From an uncultured Anaerolineales bacterium (GTDB taxonomy: Bacteria; Chloroflexota; Anaerolineae; Aggregatilineales; Aggregatilineaceae): DNA of 64,000 nucleotides. Position numbers and translations under genes: made by a program. The notes under the pieces are model-generated. The model was not told the origin of the DNA. It saw only the letters and a list, made by a program, of their open reading frames with translations, and did not search any database. Within the stretch, counting starts at the first letter, position 1, and each line of letters opens with the position of its first letter. Below are positions 42,795-52,690 of the stretch, piece after piece. The stretch covers positions 1 to 64,000 of the forward strand of contig CAKZOB010000024.1 of the NCBI GenBank assembly GCA_937135955.1. The letters run 5' to 3'.

Positions 42795-43736
42795 TCAGAA
42801 AGACCCTAGAACACCCGACTCCAGCAATATGACCACTGCCGGGCCGAGCAACACGATCCAGATCGATGGGAAGATCAGGAATACCATCGGGACGATCATC
42901 TTCACCGGCGCTTGCTGCGCTTTTTCCTGCGCGCGCTGACGACGCTTGACGCGCATCTGATCTGCCTGGATGCGTAGCACTTTGGCAATGCTCACACCGA
43001 GCTGCTCAGCCTGGATCAGCGCGGCCACAAAGGTCGTAACGTCGGGCACGTCCATTCGGTTTGACATGTCGCGCAAGGCATCGCTACGGCGCTTGCCGAG
43101 TTGAATCTCCTGCAACACACGCCCAAAGGCAATGGCGATCTCGTTATCCCATTTCTCATAGACTTTGCCCATTGCCTGCTCAAAGCTCAGCCCAGCTTCC
43201 ACGCAGATGGTGAGCAGGTCGAGCGCATCGGGCAAGGCTCGGACAATGGCATCCTTGCGGCGGCTGATCTGACTCTTGAGCTGGAGCAGTGGCAGATAGT
43301 AGCCCAGCACTGCCCCACCAATGGTCCCCAGCGTGCCCTTGACGGCCCCCCAGTTGGTGAAGAAGAAAAACAGCACGAACGCGCCCACCCCCATACCAAT
43401 GGTTAGAGCGATGCGCTGCCCAAAGAACACCGCAGGTTCCATACTCTGCGTTTTGCCTGCCAGTTCAATCTGGCGGCGCACACTCTCCATCTGGTTTTCG
43501 GGCGTGAACTTGGCCGCGAAGCGTGCCAGCGCCTTGTACATGGGAATGATGACACGCTCCCGCGTGCTCAAAGAGAGTTCGATCTCTTCGAGCGACGTAG
43601 GTACTTCCCGATCGCCGTACTGCGCCAGACGTTTTTCGAGCGGATCGGCATCCGTTCGGTCTGAGTAGCCTACGGCGATCAGGCCACCAAGCAGAAGTGC
43701 CGCTGCGACCAATAGAATCAGGATAATCGGGTCCAT
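42795..43736 (-). CDS. tadC: Tad pilus inner-membrane platform protein TadC
   Basis: 313 residues. A type II secretion F-domain protein: N-terminal membrane helix (DPIILILLVAAALLLGGLIAVGY), two helices near 115-150, the conserved F domain (ALPDALDLLTICVEAGLSFEQAM) and a C-terminal helix. Forms the membrane platform on which the CpaF ATPase acts. The ATG at 43736 gives the normal N-terminus; the open frame extends 27 codons upstream without support. It lies 31 nt after tadB. Confidence 0.92.
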   Translation of the reverse strand: MDPIILILLVAAALLLGGLIAVGYSDRTDADPLEKRLAQYGDREVPTSLEEIELSLSTRERVIIPMYKALARFAAKFTPENQMESVRRQIELAGKTQSMEPAVFFGQRIALTIGMGVGAFVLFFFFTNWGAVKGTLGTIGGAVLGYYLPLLQLKSQISRRKDAIVRALPDALDLLTICVEAGLSFEQAMGKVYEKWDNEIAIAFGRVLQEIQLGKRRSDALRDMSNRMDVPDVTTFVAALIQAEQLGVSIAKVLRIQADQMRVKRRQRAQEKAQQAPVKMIVPMVFLIFPSIWIVLLGPAVVILLESGVLGSF

Positions 43737-43767
43737 AGTCCACTCTCGCCCAACACCCAACCTGCTG

Positions 43768-44748
43768 TCAGTACTTGATGTCCACGATTTTCTGAATGAT
43801 CGCGGCGCCTGTGCCAATCAGCCCCAGACCACAGCCCAGCATTGGCCAACCGCACATGCGGTTTTCTACCAGGTTGGACATGTAGCCAGGGCTGACCATA
43901 TACAGGAAAAGCGTCAGCGCTATCGGCAACAACGAGATGATCCAGCCCGTGATGCGCCCTTGCGCGGTCAGCACGCGGATCTCACCTTTGAGCTTGATAC
44001 GCTCGCGGATCGTGTGTCCGATCGATTCCAGCACTTCGGCCAGGTTACCGCCAACTTCGCGCTGAATGTTCACCGCCGTGTTGATCAGGTCGAGATCATC
44101 GCTGGGCATGCGCGCCAGCAGGTGATCCAGCGCGTTCTCCATGGGGATGCCAAGTTGGACTTCCATCACGACCCGGCGGAACTCGCTGGCGGTTGGCTCC
44201 GGAGACTCGCGCGAGATCGCTTCGAGGGCCTGCAACACGCCATAGCCAGAACGTAGCGCGTTGACCCACAGCGACAGCGTATCCGGCAACTGATTCTCGA
44301 ATGTTCTCAGGCGCTTGGACTGCCGCCGGGCCACATAGAAACGGGGAAAGAAGAAACCGGCCACCGCAGCCACACCAGCGCCAATAGGCGAGCCGCCGAA
44401 CATTGCCAGTCCAATCAGGAAGCCGCCTACGGACGTGATCACATGTAGGGCCAGATACTCGGCGACGGTGAGTTTGAGATCGGCGCGTGACAATTGCGTA
44501 CGCCATTTCTGCGCAAATCCTCTATCTGCCAGAATGGCGTCCAGCCGGCGTGTGATCAGGGTAGCTTCGTGTGTCGGATCGGGCTTTTGCAGTTCCTCGA
44601 ACTCGACCAGCAGGCTGCTCGGCTCCGACGTATAGCGCCCCAGGCGCTCTTCGATTTGCTCCCGCCGCTCGGCCCGTATGCTGATCACGCCGGCGATCAG
44701 GATGATCACCGCCATGACTCCGGCTACGCCCGCTATCGCGATTTCCAT
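43768..44748 (-). CDS. tadB: Tad pilus inner-membrane platform protein TadB
   Basis: 326 residues, the partner of TadC. Pattern: N-terminal membrane helix, then charged region, two central helices (VITSVGGFLIGLAMFGG, AGVAAVAGFFF), the F domain (QLPDTLSLWVNALRSGYGVLQALEAIS) and C-terminal helix (IISLLPIALTLFLYMVSPGYM). The neighbours cpaF and tadC in order confirm the assignment. Confidence 0.93.
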   Translation of the reverse strand: MEIAIAGVAGVMAVIILIAGVISIRAERREQIEERLGRYTSEPSSLLVEFEELQKPDPTHEATLITRRLDAILADRGFAQKWRTQLSRADLKLTVAEYLALHVITSVGGFLIGLAMFGGSPIGAGVAAVAGFFFPRFYVARRQSKRLRTFENQLPDTLSLWVNALRSGYGVLQALEAISRESPEPTASEFRRVVMEVQLGIPMENALDHLLARMPSDDLDLINTAVNIQREVGGNLAEVLESIGHTIRERIKLKGEIRVLTAQGRITGWIISLLPIALTLFLYMVSPGYMSNLVENRMCGWPMLGCGLGLIGTGAAIIQKIVDIKY

Positions 44749-44906
44749 CTGCTTCTGCCCTCCCCGCGCTCTTGCTGTTACTTTCTATTCTACCAGGGAA
44801 GTCCTGTTGCCCGATAGCCATCGCAAGATGGCTGCCTGTTCGCCCAGCGGGACCTGCCTTGCCTTCCCCCCACACCCTCAGCCATAGAAGGGTCAGTGCA
44901 TCCGCT

Positions 44907-46307
44907 TCAGTAGCGTGAGACACCGATTCCGAACACGGACGACGGCAGGTGAATGCCTGCAGCCTCGATTTTGTCAATGAACTTGGGCCGCAGACCGGTC
45001 GGACGAATGCGCCCGATCACCTTGCCCGCTTCCAGCCCCGTCTGCTCGAACTCGAACAGGTCGGACATGGTAATCACGTCGCCTTCCATGCCCTGTACCT
45101 CGGTGATCTTCACAATCTTGCGCGAGCCGTCGCGCAGACGATCCTGGTGGATGATCAGGTCAATGGCCGAAGCGACCTGCTCGCGAATGGCACGCACTGG
45201 CAGGTCCATACCGGCCATCAGGCACATGACTTCCAGACGAGCCAGTGTGTCGCGAGGGCTGTTGGAGTGCAGGGTCGTCATCGAACCCTCGTGACCAGTG
45301 TTCATGGCCTGCAGCATGTCCAGAGCCTCACCTGCGCGGCACTCGCCTACCACGATGCGGTCAGGACGCATACGCAACGAGTTGACTACCAGGTCGCGAA
45401 TGCTCACTTCGCCGCGCCCTTCGATGTTGGGGGGACGGCTCTCCAACGGGACGACGTGCTCCTGCCGTAGTTGAAGCTCTGCCGCATTCTCGATGGTCAC
45501 GATGCGCTCGTCATTGGGGATAAAGCCGGAGAGCACGTTGAGCAGCGTCGTCTTGCCCGAACCAGTACCCCCGGACACAATGATATTGAGTTTAGCTACC
45601 ACAGCCGCTCGCAGGAACTCGGCGATTTCCGGCGTCATCGAGCCGAAGCGAATCAGGTCTTCAACGGTGTAAGGACGCCGCGAGAACTTACGGATAGTGA
45701 TCGTCGGGCCGCAGAGCGCGATCGGGCGGATCACCGCGTTCACACGAGAACCATCCGGCAGGCGTGCATCTACTGTTGGTGAACTCTCGTCAATACGACG
45801 ACCCAGAGGAGCCACAATGCGGTCGAGCACCCGCAGCACATGGTCTTCGTCTTCGAAGGTGACATTGGTGCGCAGGATATTACCGTTGCGCTCGATATAG
45901 ACATTCTTGGGGCCATTGACCATGATCTCGGTGATGGTGTCATCGGCCAGCAGCGGCTCTAGCGGGCCATAGCCCAGGATTTCGGCGACGATGGCCTCGT
46001 AGAGCATCTGCCTTTCTTGACGCCCCAGCACGATGCTCTCTTCGTTCAGGATGGTAGTGAACAACTCCTCGATCGCCGCACGTACCTCTGGCGAGCGCGG
46101 GTCTACGCTGGCATCCAGTTCCGACAGTAACTTGTTCTGGATGCGGACTTTGAGGTCCTGATAGCCCCCACCATCAGGCCGGCGCGCTGCGACAGCGCCC
46201 GCCGCGGTAGGTACCTGCGCCTGACGCACCTGCTCCAGCTTGGACGTTTGCGGCTTCTCGCCCGCCTGACCGCCCCGTTCTATTCTCCGCAACAGGGACA
46301 TACTCAC
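44907..46307 (-). CDS. cpaF: Tad pilus assembly ATPase CpaF/TadA
   Basis: 466 residues of the secretion ATPase VirB11/CpaF family that powers pilin extrusion. N-terminal domain with [16 protein letters not shown]; Walker [17 protein letters not shown]; Asp-box/Walker B region [22 protein letters not shown]; His box [14 protein letters not shown]. Cytoplasmic hexamer docked on TadB/TadC. A 158 nt gap separates it from tadB; cpaE lies 46 nt upstream. Confidence 0.96.
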   Translation of the reverse strand: MSMSLLRRIERGGQAGEKPQTSKLEQVRQAQVPTAAGAVAARRPDGGGYQDLKVRIQNKLLSELDASVDPRSPEVRAAIEELFTTILNEESIVLGRQERQMLYEAIVAEILGYGPLEPLLADDTITEIMVNGPKNVYIERNGNILRTNVTFEDEDHVLRVLDRIVAPLGRRIDESSPTVDARLPDGSRVNAVIRPIALCGPTITIRKFSRRPYTVEDLIRFGSMTPEIAEFLRAAVVAKLNIIVSGGTGSGKTTLLNVLSGFIPNDERIVTIENAAELQLRQEHVVPLESRPPNIEGRGEVSIRDLVVNSLRMRPDRIVVGECRAGEALDMLQAMNTGHEGSMTTLHSNSPRDTLARLEVMCLMAGMDLPVRAIREQVASAIDLIIHQDRLRDGSRKIVKITEVQGMEGDVITMSDLFEFEQTGLEAGKVIGRIRPTGLRPKFIDKIEAAGIHLPSSVFGIGVSRY

Positions 46308-46353
46308 CTCCCGACTGCTTCCTTGCTCTCCCGACTGATTTCCGTAAACACCA

Positions 46354-47658
46354 TCAGTTTCCGCTCAGTAAAGCCCGCAGGCCGCTCTTGGAACGCGGCT
46401 CACTCTGCGGTTTGCTCTCTTCTGGTCTTTCCTGCTCCACCGACTTCCGCACCTGTTCGGCCAATTCTATCAGCTCTTTACCCGGAGACTGGGATTTGGC
46501 CTTGGCGACCAACGGAACGCCCTGGTTCACTGCAACCAGCGTGGCTGCGTTGTCCAACGGAATAGTTGACACCACTTTGAACTTGAGATGGCTTTCGATG
46601 GAACTGACAGGCACTGCCCCTCGTCCTCGCTCTTTCTCGCTCAGCACGCGGTTGAGCACAAAGAGAACTTTGTCCAGCATCCCGCTGTCCCGGAAGATGT
46701 CGAGCATCTTGCGTACATTGCGCACGCAGGGAATGGTCGGATTGGCGACCAGGATGATCCGCTCCGCTACATCAAACAGCTTGTGGGTCATGTCGTCGTA
46801 CTGTGTCGGCGTATCCACAATTACGAAGTCGTAGGACTTGGACAGTTGTTGTACCAGTTCGCGAACCGCGTCCGACGAAATATCATACGCTGCTACAGGA
46901 AGCGGAGGGGCTGTCAGCACCTTCAAACCGCTGGCGTGTGTGACCAGGACGCTGTCAATCATCTCCTGGTCAATGTCGTGCACATTCTTGGTTAGATCAG
47001 CGATGCTGCGCTGTGCCTGCACATTCAGAAACGTATCAACATCTCCGAATTGCAGGTTGGCATCCACCAGCAACACGCGGGTATCGTGGCGCATTAATGC
47101 GGCAGCTACATTGGTGGCAACTGTGGTAACCCCCGCGCCTGCCTGAGGGCTATAGACGACAATGATATGCCCTGCCCCGGCAATCGGAGTCAGGACACTC
47201 GGCTTGCCCTCACGAGCTACGGCTGTGCGCAGCGACGACATTTGCGCTTCTTGCTGACGAATCGGCTCGTTGCGCTCGTACACGCGCCGAATGGTGGCGT
47301 ACAGTTCTTCACTGGACACCGGCTTGGTCAGGAAGTCACGCGCGCCCGCCAGCATGGCCTGACGCATGTAACCCTGCTCATTTTGCACCGACATGATCAC
47401 CACAGCAGCCGTGCGTACCGCCATCGTGATCTGTTTGGTGGCAGTGATGCCATCCATGTCGGGCATGTTGATGTCCATCAGTACTACGTCAGGCTTGTAC
47501 TGAGTAGCCAGTTCAACGGCCTCGCGCCCTGTGCTGGCACCGTCTCCGCCGACTACTTCGATGTCCGGCTCGAAGGCGAGCAGTTTGCGAATGTTCTCAC
47601 GCGTATCCGGAATGTCGTCAACAATCAGCACTTTGATGACTTGACGCTCGCTGCTCAT
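46354..47658 (-). CDS. cpaE: CpaE/TadZ-like protein with N-terminal receiver domain
   Basis: 434 residues. Residues 1-125 form a complete receiver domain (VLIVDDIPD, phosphoacceptor D62 in LMDINMPDMDG, Lys in LTKPVSSEEL). Residues 150-400 form a MinD/ParA-like ATPase (VYSPQAGAGVTTVATNVAAAL, VDANLQFGDVD, DFVIVDTPTQYDD). The Walker A is atypical (PQAGAGVTT), as is common in TadZ proteins. TadZ places the pilus machine at a pole or site; the intact receiver implies control by phosphorylation. The C-terminal tail is charged and Ser/Pro-rich. Confidence 0.92.
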   Translation of the reverse strand: MSSERQVIKVLIVDDIPDTRENIRKLLAFEPDIEVVGGDGASTGREAVELATQYKPDVVLMDINMPDMDGITATKQITMAVRTAAVVIMSVQNEQGYMRQAMLAGARDFLTKPVSSEELYATIRRVYERNEPIRQQEAQMSSLRTAVAREGKPSVLTPIAGAGHIIVVYSPQAGAGVTTVATNVAAALMRHDTRVLLVDANLQFGDVDTFLNVQAQRSIADLTKNVHDIDQEMIDSVLVTHASGLKVLTAPPLPVAAYDISSDAVRELVQQLSKSYDFVIVDTPTQYDDMTHKLFDVAERIILVANPTIPCVRNVRKMLDIFRDSGMLDKVLFVLNRVLSEKERGRGAVPVSSIESHLKFKVVSTIPLDNAATLVAVNQGVPLVAKAKSQSPGKELIELAEQVRKSVEQERPEESKPQSEPRSKSGLRALLSGN

Positions 47659-47718
47659 ATTCGTTACCCTGTCTGCGCCACCAATCTACTGTATCCAGTG
47701 AACCGTCCGCCGATGAGT

Positions 47719-47760
47719 ATAAAGGGCATGCGGACGCTCGCGCGAACGCGTGCCCTTTAT
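47719..47760. other. Long inverted repeat between cpaB and cpaE
   Basis: ATAAAGGGCA (47719-47728) and TGCCCTTTAT (47751-47760) form a perfect 10 bp stem, with GCG/CGC extending it inward. It lies in the cpaB-cpaE gap. On the minus strand no T run follows, so RNA processing or partial termination is as likely as full termination. Confidence 0.5.
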
Positions 47761-47798
47761 GCTATTTTAACGCAAAGTCAACGCTTCTGCTCAAGTTG

Positions 47799-48989
47799 CT
47801 ATTCCCCTGCGGAAGCCTGACCGACTGTCTGCTGCAAGAAGCTGTGTAGCTGCCCAATGTCGAAGCGTCGCACGCTGGTGATCGGCGGTTCGAGGGCAAA
47901 CTCCAACGCTACCGGCGGCTGTGCATTATACGTGCGGATCATGTAGTCCAACGACACGGGGTCGGTTGCCACAACGCTGTTGTCACCAGCCGTGCGCAGT
48001 GCCAGAGTGATGGGAATCTGGGCGTCCACTGCCCAGGTGAGCACCAGCGCGTCCTGAGGCGTCACCGCCAGAGTAATGATCAGGGGCAAATAAGGCGTGG
48101 CCGTCGGTTGCGGAGTTGCCTGTTGCGCTTCCCCCTGCCCAGGCGGCGGAACCGTTTCGATTGCCTGTGGCGTGGGGGTCGCGCCCACGATGTCCCCACC
48201 TGGTGGGAAGTAACCGACGTGCAACACCCAGGCGTTAGTCACCGTGCGCTGCGTGACCAGACGAGGTCGCTGGGAGGCTTCGCTGGGGCTGAGCAAGACT
48301 CCTTCCGGAGATAGGGTGCTGGCTTCCGGTCGGCCTTGCCGCGGGGCACCGATGCTCAATTCGCCCGTCTCGAGTCGCGTGATCAGGGAGACGTTGTTGG
48401 GCATGCGCGTCTGGAACGTGGGATCCACGTCAATATACAGGAAGGACAGAATCACGTCTACGAAGTCGCCCGGTTGGATGCCGTAAGCTACCTGCCCTAC
48501 TCCTGTAGGATCCAACGGGATAGACACGGCCACCCGTGGCTGGTCGTCTTCAAAGGCCCGCATCAGAGCTGCTGCATCTGATCCCGTCTGTGCAATCTCA
48601 TAGAGATTGGGCACGATCTGCCTGGCCAGAATAGGCATCCCCCGTGGAATATCGGTGCGTGCGATCTGACCGATCACATCCTCCAGCTCTTCTGCCGTGA
48701 AGTAGTTGCCGGGTTCGGGCAACGCCTCCTGTGGCCAGAGCTGCACGCCGACGCCGTCAGGTGGGATCACAATACCACGCGGCAGGTCCTGAATCGCCAC
48801 CACGATCTCTACCATATCCAGGAAACGTGGGCTGAGTTCCTCAGGTAGGGGAGTAGTCTCTGCCGCCACAGCCGGAGTTCCAGTTGTTCCTTCTTGTCCG
48901 GTTTCATTGCCGCCGGACATCAACACGAACACGAGCACAATCACCAGGATGATGACCATGCCCAACAGGATCAGCACTCGACCTCGCAT
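47799..48989 (-). CDS. cpaB: Tad pilus assembly protein CpaB/RcpC
   Basis: 396 residues. One N-terminal membrane helix (VLILLGMVIILVIVLVFVLM) and an external SAF domain (VVAIQDLPRGIVIPPDGV ... QIARTDIPRGMPILARQIV), then a Pro/Gln-rich linker and a beta-rich C-terminal part. CpaB normally works beside the secretin CpaC; no secretin is present here. The ATG at 48989 follows GGGAGGG at the right distance; the longer frame to 49052 lacks a site. Confidence 0.9.
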   Translation of the reverse strand: MRGRVLILLGMVIILVIVLVFVLMSGGNETGQEGTTGTPAVAAETTPLPEELSPRFLDMVEIVVAIQDLPRGIVIPPDGVGVQLWPQEALPEPGNYFTAEELEDVIGQIARTDIPRGMPILARQIVPNLYEIAQTGSDAAALMRAFEDDQPRVAVSIPLDPTGVGQVAYGIQPGDFVDVILSFLYIDVDPTFQTRMPNNVSLITRLETGELSIGAPRQGRPEASTLSPEGVLLSPSEASQRPRLVTQRTVTNAWVLHVGYFPPGGDIVGATPTPQAIETVPPPGQGEAQQATPQPTATPYLPLIITLAVTPQDALVLTWAVDAQIPITLALRTAGDNSVVATDPVSLDYMIRTYNAQPPVALEFALEPPITSVRRFDIGQLHSFLQQTVGQASAGE

Positions 48990-49104
48990 AAGGTTTTCCC
49001 TCCCGAATGGTCTGCACCGGGATAGACCAGGCCACGTGACAACCCGTCTCAATTGCTAATTAGTGTAGTCTGATGTCGAAAACGCGCAAACAGGCCCAAA
49101 GTCC

Positions 49105-49145
49105 CAAAACGCAGGAGGGCAGCGCTATCGAGGACGCCACCCTCC
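49105..49145 (-). terminator. Probable terminator after the histidine kinase
   Basis: Minus strand: GGAGGG (49145-49140) and GCG pair with CGC and CCCTCC (49119-49114) around a 10 nt loop, then TGCGTTTT. The stem has a CA/TG internal mismatch pair, so strength is moderate. Confidence 0.4.
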
Positions 49146-49178
49146 GCTCCTGATGCTTGAACGCCATCTTTCCACCTG

Positions 49179-50249
49179 TCAAACGGCGGGCAGCATAACA
49201 ACGAAGCGATTGGGTTCGTCTTCCGCGCTGTTGACTTCTAACATCCCTCCCACCAGTTCGATCCGTTCCTTGAGGGTGCGCAGCCCAGATACGTCTCCCT
49301 GCTCACTGTGCGCCAGGGCCTCGGCGGGATCGAAGTTGCGCCCATCGTGTTCAATGGTTGCCTTCAGCCAGTCCGGGCCGACGTCTATCACTACATTGAT
49401 GGTCTTGGCCCCCAGGTTATCTCGTGCATTGGCCATGATGGCCTGGATCGAGCGAAACATCATGACCTCGATATGGCTCGGCAACCGTCGCTCATCGCCC
49501 AACACGTTCAATTGGGTCTGAATGCCCGTTTTCTCTTCGAATGCCTCTGCATAGCGGCGCATAGTAGGTACCAGACCCAGATCATCGAGCATCATCGGGC
49601 GCAGATCGAAGATGAAATCGCGCACTTTCTGGAAAGTGCTATTCGCTGCAGCTTTCAAGTTGTTGAGTTCTTCCTGAGCGCGGTCGGGATTCCGATCGAA
49701 CAACCGCTGGCAGATCTCCGCCTGCAGGATGAAATTAGTCAACGACTGTGCCGGGCCATCGTGCATCTGACGTGCCAGGCGTTGCCGCTCCGCTTCCTGT
49801 GCTTCTACTACGTTGATGATCGCCCGCCGCGATAGCTGCTCCGCATCGTGCTCATTGGCCGCAGGTGCTGGCACAGGCACGCGGTAAGTTGCTGCTTCGG
49901 GACCCAGGGCGCGCACCAGATCGAGCAGCCGCCCTAGCAGTTGTTCGAAGCGTTGCAGTTCGCTCAATGTGGCTTTTGCCTTCTCAAGCTGTCCCTGCAG
50001 CGTCAACAGACGTTTGTTGGCATCCATAGCGCTGTCATAGGCCGCCTTGATGTCGGCGCGGGGGATGGTGTCGAAGTTCGTCTCCACGCGACTCAACTGC
50101 GCGCTGATAGCGATATTGCGTTCGCGCAAGCGGGTCACTTCGAGCTGTGTCTGCTCGATCAGGCGCTGATTTTCCTGTACACGCTTGCGGATATTCTCGT
50201 ACTCTGTTTCCAGTTCACGCAACACTTCGTTCTGAAGACCCTGAGCCAT
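49179..50249 (-). CDS. Cytosolic sensor histidine kinase (DegS/NarL-partner type)
   Basis: 356 residues, no membrane segment. Residues 1-125 are a long coiled coil (ELETEYENIRKRVQENQRLIEQTQLEVTRLRERN). A HisKA_3 dimerisation domain follows with the phosphoacceptor in RLARQMHDGPAQSL, then a GHKL ATPase domain with ANARDNLGAKTINVVID and EQGDVSGLRTLKERIELVGG. The layout matches DegS. It starts 36 nt after the response regulator stop, so the two form a pair. Confidence 0.93.
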   Translation of the reverse strand: MAQGLQNEVLRELETEYENIRKRVQENQRLIEQTQLEVTRLRERNIAISAQLSRVETNFDTIPRADIKAAYDSAMDANKRLLTLQGQLEKAKATLSELQRFEQLLGRLLDLVRALGPEAATYRVPVPAPAANEHDAEQLSRRAIINVVEAQEAERQRLARQMHDGPAQSLTNFILQAEICQRLFDRNPDRAQEELNNLKAAANSTFQKVRDFIFDLRPMMLDDLGLVPTMRRYAEAFEEKTGIQTQLNVLGDERRLPSHIEVMMFRSIQAIMANARDNLGAKTINVVIDVGPDWLKATIEHDGRNFDPAEALAHSEQGDVSGLRTLKERIELVGGMLEVNSAEDEPNRFVVMLPAV

Positions 50250-50284
50250 CGCTGTTTTCCCTCACAGTCTGTTTGCCACTGTGC

Positions 50285-51007
50285 CTAGGGCTTCTTGTCC
50301 TGCGCACGCACCCAGCCGCGCTGCAATGCGTATACTGCAGCCTGTGTGCGGTCGCGTACGTCTAGTTTCTTGAGGATCGAGGTCATATGATTTTTCACAG
50401 TCTGATGGCTGATCCCCAGCGTCTGAGCGATCTCTTTGTTGCTCTTCCCGCGCGTCACGTATTCCAGGATTTCCATCTCACGCGCGCTGAGTGGTACAAA
50501 GTGTTCGCTGGGATCCACCATGTAGGGGCCTGTGGCCGTTTCCACACTGGCGTCGAGCCATTCCTTTAGCTCGGCCAGGGTGTAGACTTCGCCATTGACA
50601 ACGTACAGGCCACGCATCACCTGGCGCACTACGTCTACCAGCGCTTCGGGTTCGATGTCCTTGGGGCAAAACGCTGCTGCTCCCGCGCGCATGGCGTGCA
50701 ATACCTGTTCAAAGTCGTCATAGGCGGTGAGCAGCACAACGGCAGTGGGCACCTGCTCTACCTTGAGCTGATGCGTCACCTGCAGCCCGTTCATGCCAGG
50801 CAGGTTGATGTCCAGGACCACCACGTCGGGCACCAGGACTCGGCATAGGCGCAGCGCTTCTTCGCCGCTGCTGGCCTCTGCCAGGAGTCGGATATCATCT
50901 TCCACAGCGAAGATATTTCGCAACCCTTGCCGGAAGACGGGGTGATCGTCGACAATTACCAGCGTAATGCGCGGTGGAGGAGCATACGCGCTTTGGTCGT
51001 ATGACAT
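50285..51007 (-). CDS. LuxR-type response regulator (NarL/DegU family)
   Basis: 240 residues. Receiver domain: VIVDDHPVFRQGL, phosphoacceptor D66 in VVLDINLPGMNG and K116 in FCPKDI. A linker of about 40 residues, longer than usual, leads to the GerE/LuxR DNA-binding domain (LSAREMEILEYVTRGKSNKEIAQTLGISHQTVKNHMTSILKKL). It is the first gene of a run that continues through the kinase into the Tad genes, making it a good candidate regulator of pilus expression (inference). Confidence 0.94.
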   Translation of the reverse strand: MSYDQSAYAPPPRITLVIVDDHPVFRQGLRNIFAVEDDIRLLAEASSGEEALRLCRVLVPDVVVLDINLPGMNGLQVTHQLKVEQVPTAVVLLTAYDDFEQVLHAMRAGAAAFCPKDIEPEALVDVVRQVMRGLYVVNGEVYTLAELKEWLDASVETATGPYMVDPSEHFVPLSAREMEILEYVTRGKSNKEIAQTLGISHQTVKNHMTSILKKLDVRDRTQAAVYALQRGWVRAQDKKP

Positions 51008-51067
51008 TGGGAAAACTCACTCCCATATGCTGGGGCTATGCACAGGCAATCCCTACCCTGTGATCCT

Positions 51068-51096
51068 AGCATAGTTTATCGCGCGCAATCACACAA
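51068..51096 (-). promoter_or_regulatory. Probable promoter of the response regulator operon
   Basis: On the minus strand TTGTGT (51096-51091), a 17 nt spacer and TATGCT (51073-51068), about 60 nt before the response regulator start codon. Confidence 0.45.
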
Positions 51097-51127
51097 TAGA
51101 ACATGCGAGCAGTCTTGCCATAGGTTC

Positions 51128-52690
51128 TCACCAGGCACACCCCGTTGGCCATACCATTCTGTAAACGGCCATGTTGCCTCCTCCAGCGGCGGGGGCGTAG
51201 GGCGCGTTAGTCACGTACACGATCTCGTCCAGGCGCGGATCGTCTGCGGGGACTGGGCGTTGGTCGGGCATTACCATCAGATAGCTGACTTGGCGCTCGC
51301 ACATCAGGCGCATCAGTGCGTCTGCGTTGTGGAACAGCGGAATGACCTCTGGGCTGACCAGGCCGGCCAGATCGAGGATAGGTCTGGGCGCGAAGTAACC
51401 TAGCGCCCCTATGTCGTGCACGGCGAGTAGTTTGTCTGTGGGGAGGTTGGTGTGAATCCACTTGGCGGTTGCGACCATTTCCGTGTTGATGATGCGCACG
51501 TCTTGCCCGTATTGCTGGGCACCGATGCCCCAGAAACCCGCAGTAACTGCTAGAGTAGAGAGAGCTAGGCTGCGTGAGATCACTCGCCCTGCCGGTGATC
51601 GTCTCCACTGCTGGATCAGTGCGAGTGTCCCCCCTGCTCCGTAGAGCAGGAATACGGATAGGGTGGGTATGAGGTAGCGCCCGTGTTGGTAGTTGGCGGG
51701 GAGTCGCCAGGCGTAGGCGGTGATGTGTGTGACGGCCCAAGCTAGCGGTAAGGCCGGGGTGGGGTATGGGCGGTTGGGTCTGAGGAGTTTTGCTGTGCTG
51801 AGTGCGATGCTTGGGAGGAGAGGGGTGAGGTTGCTGGCGAGTAGGGGAATGACTACACGAAACAAGCGTTCGGGCAATGACCACTGTTCACCGATTGGCG
51901 CATACTCCGCCTGCTTGGCAGCCGCTGTGTCCGGCAACAGAGTGCCGTTCACCTGCCAGTTCCAAACCATTGCGGGGCCGCACAGCACGAGCCAGCCCGT
52001 CAGCATCCCTCCCCCCCAGGCTGTGACCGTTGGCCAGCGTGCCTGCACTGTGCGCCCCTGAGACAGCAGCAGACTGAGGCCGGCCAGGACAACCAGAATC
52101 ACTCCCTCCGGACGGGTTAGAGTCAACGCCGCTCCGATCAGCCCGGCGCGAAAGCCACGCATGGCCATACCCCGCGCCGACGTGGCTTTGTCAAGGTGCC
52201 CTGCATCTATCCAGGTTGCCCAGATCGTTGCTAACGCCAACGCTGCGAAGAGCATCGTCTCCATCCCAGACGCTGCCGCCCACACATGATGCCAGGACAA
52301 CACGGTCAAAACGCCCGTCCACAGGCGCACGCCGGGCACTCTTGGCCACAGTTGTCCAGCCAAGCGGGCATTGAGACTGCCAGCCAGCCACAGCGCCCCA
52401 ACCCCCAGGCCAAATGTCCAAAGGAAATGCGGAATCCCCAGGGCGTAGGCAGGTACAAGCAAGAGGGTATACAGGGGCGCTGTCGAGGCGCTGCTCACCT
52501 GTCCGGGTATGAACGCCCATTGACCTGTATGAGCCAGATTGCGGGCATACGTCTGATGAATCCAGGCATCGTCCAGCGGATACCCCACCTCATCGAGGCT
52601 GGCGGCTACTCCCACGTACACCAGCACGCTGACCAGCGCCAGAAAGCCCAGCAAAAGATCAAGGTGAGAAATCGTGACACGGCGTTTCAC
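51128..52690 (-). CDS. GT-C-type polytopic glycosyltransferase
   Basis: 520 residues with about 10-12 membrane segments. Between the first two helices lies YPLDDAWIHQTYARNLA, whose paired acidic residues sit where GT-C enzymes place their catalytic acid. The C-terminal part is a soluble external domain (HDIGALGYFAPRPILDLAGLVSPEVIPL). Such enzymes use polyprenyl-phosphate sugars outside the membrane. The GTG start overlaps the stop of the upstream gene as GTGA, so they are translationally coupled. Confidence 0.82.
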   Translation of the reverse strand: MKRRVTISHLDLLLGFLALVSVLVYVGVAASLDEVGYPLDDAWIHQTYARNLAHTGQWAFIPGQVSSASTAPLYTLLLVPAYALGIPHFLWTFGLGVGALWLAGSLNARLAGQLWPRVPGVRLWTGVLTVLSWHHVWAAASGMETMLFAALALATIWATWIDAGHLDKATSARGMAMRGFRAGLIGAALTLTRPEGVILVVLAGLSLLLSQGRTVQARWPTVTAWGGGMLTGWLVLCGPAMVWNWQVNGTLLPDTAAAKQAEYAPIGEQWSLPERLFRVVIPLLASNLTPLLPSIALSTAKLLRPNRPYPTPALPLAWAVTHITAYAWRLPANYQHGRYLIPTLSVFLLYGAGGTLALIQQWRRSPAGRVISRSLALSTLAVTAGFWGIGAQQYGQDVRIINTEMVATAKWIHTNLPTDKLLAVHDIGALGYFAPRPILDLAGLVSPEVIPLFHNADALMRLMCERQVSYLMVMPDQRPVPADDPRLDEIVYVTNAPYAPAAGGGNMAVYRMVWPTGCAW

